From Coriobacteriales bacterium OH1046 (GTDB taxonomy: Bacteria > Actinomycetota > Coriobacteriia > Coriobacteriales > Atopobiaceae), in contig RQYE01000001.1 in NCBI GenBank assembly GCA_004010535.1, forward strand, positions 124,001-188,000: a stretch of 64,000 nucleotides of DNA. Direction: 5' to 3'. The notes under the pieces are model-generated. The model did no database searches. It was not told the DNA's origin and saw nothing but the letters and a program-made list of their open reading frames with translations. The translations under genes were made by a program, and so were the position numbers. This document shows, piece by piece, positions 61,451-64,000 of the stretch. Each line of letters begins with the position of its first letter. The stretch's first letter is position 1.

Positions 61451-62170
61451 TTAGGGCTCCTCACGTACGAGCATGCGGTGGCAATAGGGGCATTCGGAGA
61501 TCACGGGGCCGCGCTCGAGGTCGCGATACGCGTCGGCTTGGAGCTTGACCCGGCAGGCGCTCGGGACATTGCCCGCCAGGCGCTCGACTGCCAAGCCGGA
61601 GAAGCGCTTGAAGGCGATGGCGTAACGCTTGCAGACATCGTCTGAGATGCGGGAGATGACGTCCGCGCGATCATCGCCGAGCCTCCCGATCGATGCTTGG
61701 ATCTCCGCGCTATCCTGGTCGAACGAACGGCGCAGCGCCTCCTCGTCCGCAAGGAGCTTGGAACCGAGGGCCTTGAGCTTCTTCTCGGCTTCCTCCGCCT
61801 TGGCGAGCTTCTCGAGCAGCGGGCCCCGCTTGAATTCGAGCTTCTCGAGCTGCTTCGCCAGAAGCGAGAGCTTGGCATCGAGGGCTTGGACTTCCTTATA
61901 GGAACGGCCATGCTCGGTAATGGAGGACCTGACAGCACGCTGCTCCTGCTCATATCCGGCATGCAGCTCCCGCATCTCGGCGATATCGGTCTCGATATCC
62001 TTGCGCAGCCCGATGACGTGTTTGAGCTCTGCCGAGAGCTTCTTCTTTGCCTGCGCGACAGCTGCGAGCCGCTCGGTCTGGGGCATCGCCCCGAGCTGCG
62101 CATGCGCGCGCATGAGATCGAGATCGATCTTCTGGAGTTCGAGCAGGGCGGATGCTTCGTCGTTCATCAT
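61451..62170 (-). CDS. Coiled-coil protein with degenerate C4-type zinc ribbon (COG1579)
   Basis: A 239-residue protein: a long helical hairpin (~10-180, many Lys/Glu/Leu heptads), then a C-terminal zinc-ribbon region. The family usually has CxxC...CxxC. Here the second pair is intact (ECPYCHRML), but the first reads VPSAC, with one Cys lost, leaving three of four ligands. Such proteins are conserved in actinobacteria; their function is poorly known, possibly nucleic-acid binding. ATG 62170 (MMND) follows AAGGTGGG; the upstream 49 codons in the track overlap the cysteine desulfurase gene. Confidence 0.85.
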   Translation of the reverse strand: MMNDEASALLELQKIDLDLMRAHAQLGAMPQTERLAAVAQAKKKLSAELKHVIGLRKDIETDIAEMRELHAGYEQEQRAVRSSITEHGRSYKEVQALDAKLSLLAKQLEKLEFKRGPLLEKLAKAEEAEKKLKALGSKLLADEEALRRSFDQDSAEIQASIGRLGDDRADVISRISDDVCKRYAIAFKRFSGLAVERLAGNVPSACRVKLQADAYRDLERGPVISECPYCHRMLVREEP

Positions 62171-62177
62171 TCCCACC

Positions 62178-63338
62178 TTATCTGCGGAGGCTTCCGACAC
62201 ATCCGATGAGGGCGTCGGCGAACGCCGAAAGCTCGCTATCGGAGACGCGCTCATCGAACGAGATGCGCAACGCGCCGAGGGAACGCTCGCGTGGGACTCC
62301 CATGGCGGAGAGGACATGGCTGGAATCGCGCGAACCCGCTGAGCAGGCGGAGCCCGATGAGATGGCGAAACCTGCCGCGTCGAGCCGTAAGAGCACCGCC
62401 CCCGCCTCGATGCCGCTCACGGCGATATGGACGGTTCCCGGGAGCCTGCCTCCATCGTATGCCGCGTCGACCGTAGGGCATATCCCCAGATCCGCCAAGA
62501 CGAGCTTCTCGACGAGCATGCTCGAACGGACCCGAAGAGCGTCGGCATGAACCCTATGGGCGCATGCTGACGCCTGCGCGGCTGCGGCGAAGGCAAGGGC
62601 TCCCGAGACATTCTGGGTACCCGGCCTGAGTCCCCGCTCCTGTCCTCCGCCATGGAGGAGCGGCTGCAGGCGGATCCCGGTTTTGAGGTAGAGCGCCCCG
62701 ATACCCACCGGTCCGCCGACCTTGTGGGCGCTGATGCTCAGGGCATCGACGGGACCCGCAGAGAGCGGGATGCGCGTGAACGCCTGGACGGCATCGGTAT
62801 GGAAGAGGGCCCCATGCGCATGGGCGGCGGCGGCGAGCTCGGCTATGGGTTGGACCATGCCCGTCTCGTTGTTCGCGGTCATGATCGAGACAAGCGCGCA
62901 GCGCTCATCGAGCGTGGATTCAAGCGCTGCAGGCTCGATGATCCCCCTGCACGAGGACGCCGCGATACGGACCTCGAATCCGCGTCGCCTGAGCTCGGGA
63001 GCGCATGCGAGGACCGCCTCGTGCTCGATAGCCGATATGACGACGGCATCACGTGCGCCGCGCTGCATCCGCACGGCTTCTGAAAGGCCGATGACGGCGA
63101 GGTTGTCGGCCTCGGTGCCCCCCGAGGTGAAGATGAGCTCGGAAGGGCGGGCGGAGCCGCCCAAGAGCTGGGAGATCTCCTTGCGGGCCCCTTCGAGCGC
63201 GCGTGCAGCCTCCCTGCCCGGAGTATGGAGGGAATTGGGGTTGGCACCCGCATACGAGGCGCACGCATACACAGCGAGCGCCTCTGCGGCCTCAGGTCTG
63301 AGCGGGGAGGATGCCGCATGATCAAGGTAGATGGCCAA
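62178..63338 (-). CDS. Cysteine desulfurase (NifS/IscS family)
   Basis: PLP enzyme that removes sulfur from cysteine for Fe-S clusters or thio-tRNA. The 386 residues start MAIYLDHAASSPLRPEA and contain FTSGGTEADNLAV, the pyridoxal Lys in SISAHKVGGP (~200) and the persulfide Cys in SSGSACSAGSRDSSHVL (~331). The short, SSGSACS-type loop fits group I IscS/NifS. No scaffold gene or MnmA is in view, so the partner pathway is open. The window's RimO and MiaB need Fe-S clusters. Confidence 0.93.
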   Translation of the reverse strand: MAIYLDHAASSPLRPEAAEALAVYACASYAGANPNSLHTPGREAARALEGARKEISQLLGGSARPSELIFTSGGTEADNLAVIGLSEAVRMQRGARDAVVISAIEHEAVLACAPELRRRGFEVRIAASSCRGIIEPAALESTLDERCALVSIMTANNETGMVQPIAELAAAAHAHGALFHTDAVQAFTRIPLSAGPVDALSISAHKVGGPVGIGALYLKTGIRLQPLLHGGGQERGLRPGTQNVSGALAFAAAAQASACAHRVHADALRVRSSMLVEKLVLADLGICPTVDAAYDGGRLPGTVHIAVSGIEAGAVLLRLDAAGFAISSGSACSAGSRDSSHVLSAMGVPRERSLGALRISFDERVSDSELSAFADALIGCVGSLRR

Positions 63339-63342
63339 CGGT

Positions 63343-63993
63343 TCAGATCCCCTCGGCCAAACGCCTGAGCTCGGCCATGCGCGCGCCCCTGTCTACCGCA
63401 TCGAAGATCGCGCTGCCGGCGACGAAGGTATCGGCCCCCGCCTCGGATACGCGGGCGATGGTATCGGGGGCGATGCCGCCATCGACCTCGATCATGGGGG
63501 ATCGGCCCAAGGCGAGGCATGCTCCGCTGATCGTCTTGATCTTGGGCAACGTGGCTTCGATGAGCTTCTGGCCCCCGAAACCCGGATAGACCGTCATCAC
63601 GAGGACGAGGTCGACCTTCTCGAGGTATGGGAGGACGGCTTCTGCGGGTGTGTCGGGGCTGAGGGAGATTCCTGCGGAGACGCCCTGGGCGCGTATGCGC
63701 TCGATGAGCTCGTCGGGGTTCTCGGCTGCCTCCACATGGAAGGTCACGATATCGGCTCCCGCCCCTATGTAGGAATCGAAGACCCCTTCGGGGTTCGTGA
63801 CCATGAGATGGACATCGAGGGGGAGGTGCGTATGCGCCCTGACCTGCTTCAGAATGCCGGGACCGAAGGAGAGATTGGGTACGAAATGCCCGTCCATGAC
63901 ATCGTAGTGGAGCAAATCGGCCTCTCCGATGTCTTCGAGCTCGGCACCGAGGCGCATGAAGTCTGCCGACAGGATGGAGGGGACGATATTCAC
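63343..63993 (-). CDS. rpe: Ribulose-phosphate 3-epimerase
   Basis: Interconverts ribulose-5-phosphate and xylulose-5-phosphate in the pentose-phosphate pathway. The 216-residue TIM barrel has VPSILSADFMRLG, LHYDVMDGHFVPNLSFGP with metal and catalytic residues, PLDVHLMV, MTVYPGFGGQKLI and EVDGGIAPDTIARV. The GTG at 63993 starts the conserved N-terminus, so the gene is complete at the window edge. The desulfurase follows after four bases. Confidence 0.96.
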   Translation of the reverse strand: MNIVPSILSADFMRLGAELEDIGEADLLHYDVMDGHFVPNLSFGPGILKQVRAHTHLPLDVHLMVTNPEGVFDSYIGAGADIVTFHVEAAENPDELIERIRAQGVSAGISLSPDTPAEAVLPYLEKVDLVLVMTVYPGFGGQKLIEATLPKIKTISGACLALGRSPMIEVDGGIAPDTIARVSEAGADTFVAGSAIFDAVDRGARMAELRRLAEGI

Positions 63994-64000
63994 CTGGTTC

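Overview
The window is high-GC DNA carrying a housekeeping chromosome segment of an anaerobic actinobacterium, most likely a gut member of the class Coriobacteriia (Collinsella/Olsenella/Enorma-like). Supporting signs are the GC-rich codon use, actinobacterial pairings such as FHA protein + MerR regulator and lexA + LysM division inhibitor + nrdR, the presence of RNase J and RNase Y with no RNase E in view, SpoVS in a probable non-sporulator, and an anaerobic-type FAD dehydrogenase triad. The genus is inferred, not proven.

The left half (1-28530) is mostly plus strand. It runs era (3' part), recO, a secreted ricin-lectin/CHAP-like protein, a small membrane protein, rpsO, pnp, a 560-bp gap with a tandem structured element and a strong terminator, rnj, ftsK, a RodZ-like protein, yajQ, rimO, pgsA, pncC, recA, recX, rny, an uncharacterised GHKL ATPase, spoVS, miaB, miaA and hflX. 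A minus-strand acetyltransferase-like membrane protein and lexA follow. lexA faces a LysM division-inhibitor-like gene, nrdR and dut. Three RNA-decay enzymes (PNPase, RNase J, RNase Y) and an SOS module (recA, recX, lexA, LysM gene) with readable GAAC-N4-GTTC boxes are therefore grouped here.

The middle (28632-38849) holds trxB on the plus strand, a 690-bp non-coding stretch with inverted repeats, and then a long minus-strand run. That run, in transcription order, is a second PgsA-like enzyme, a D-Ala-D-Ala carboxypeptidase, a GcvT/YgfZ-like protein, a PatB/MalY aminotransferase, RidA, an FHA protein, a MerR regulator, apt and two NlpC/P60 coiled-coil hydrolases.

At 38988-48518 lies a minus-strand peptide-uptake operon: a Tat-type lipoprotein binding protein, two M19 dipeptidases, OppD, OppF, OppB, OppC and a D-aminoacylase-family amidohydrolase. 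Both dipeptidase copies have lost the same C-terminal segment, which normally carries a catalytic Asp, and they share an identical 148-bp 3' end. This is either a real shared deletion or an assembly artefact.

The right end (48747-63993) is a mixed accessory and housekeeping region: an M20 peptidase, a nitroreductase, a small anchored protein, a lower-GC MarR/flavodoxin pair that looks transferred, a GNAT acetyltransferase, tRNA-Pro(GGG), a cysteine hydrolase, an MGMT-like protein, a three-gene glycerol-3-phosphate dehydrogenase-type operon, an ABC-F protein, endonuclease IV, coaBC, a coiled-coil zinc-ribbon protein missing one zinc ligand, a cysteine desulfurase and rpe.

The best candidates for something undescribed are the tandem pseudoknot-like RNA downstream of pnp, the D-amino-acid/dipeptide operon with twin truncated dipeptidases, and the GHKL ATPase between rny and spoVS.
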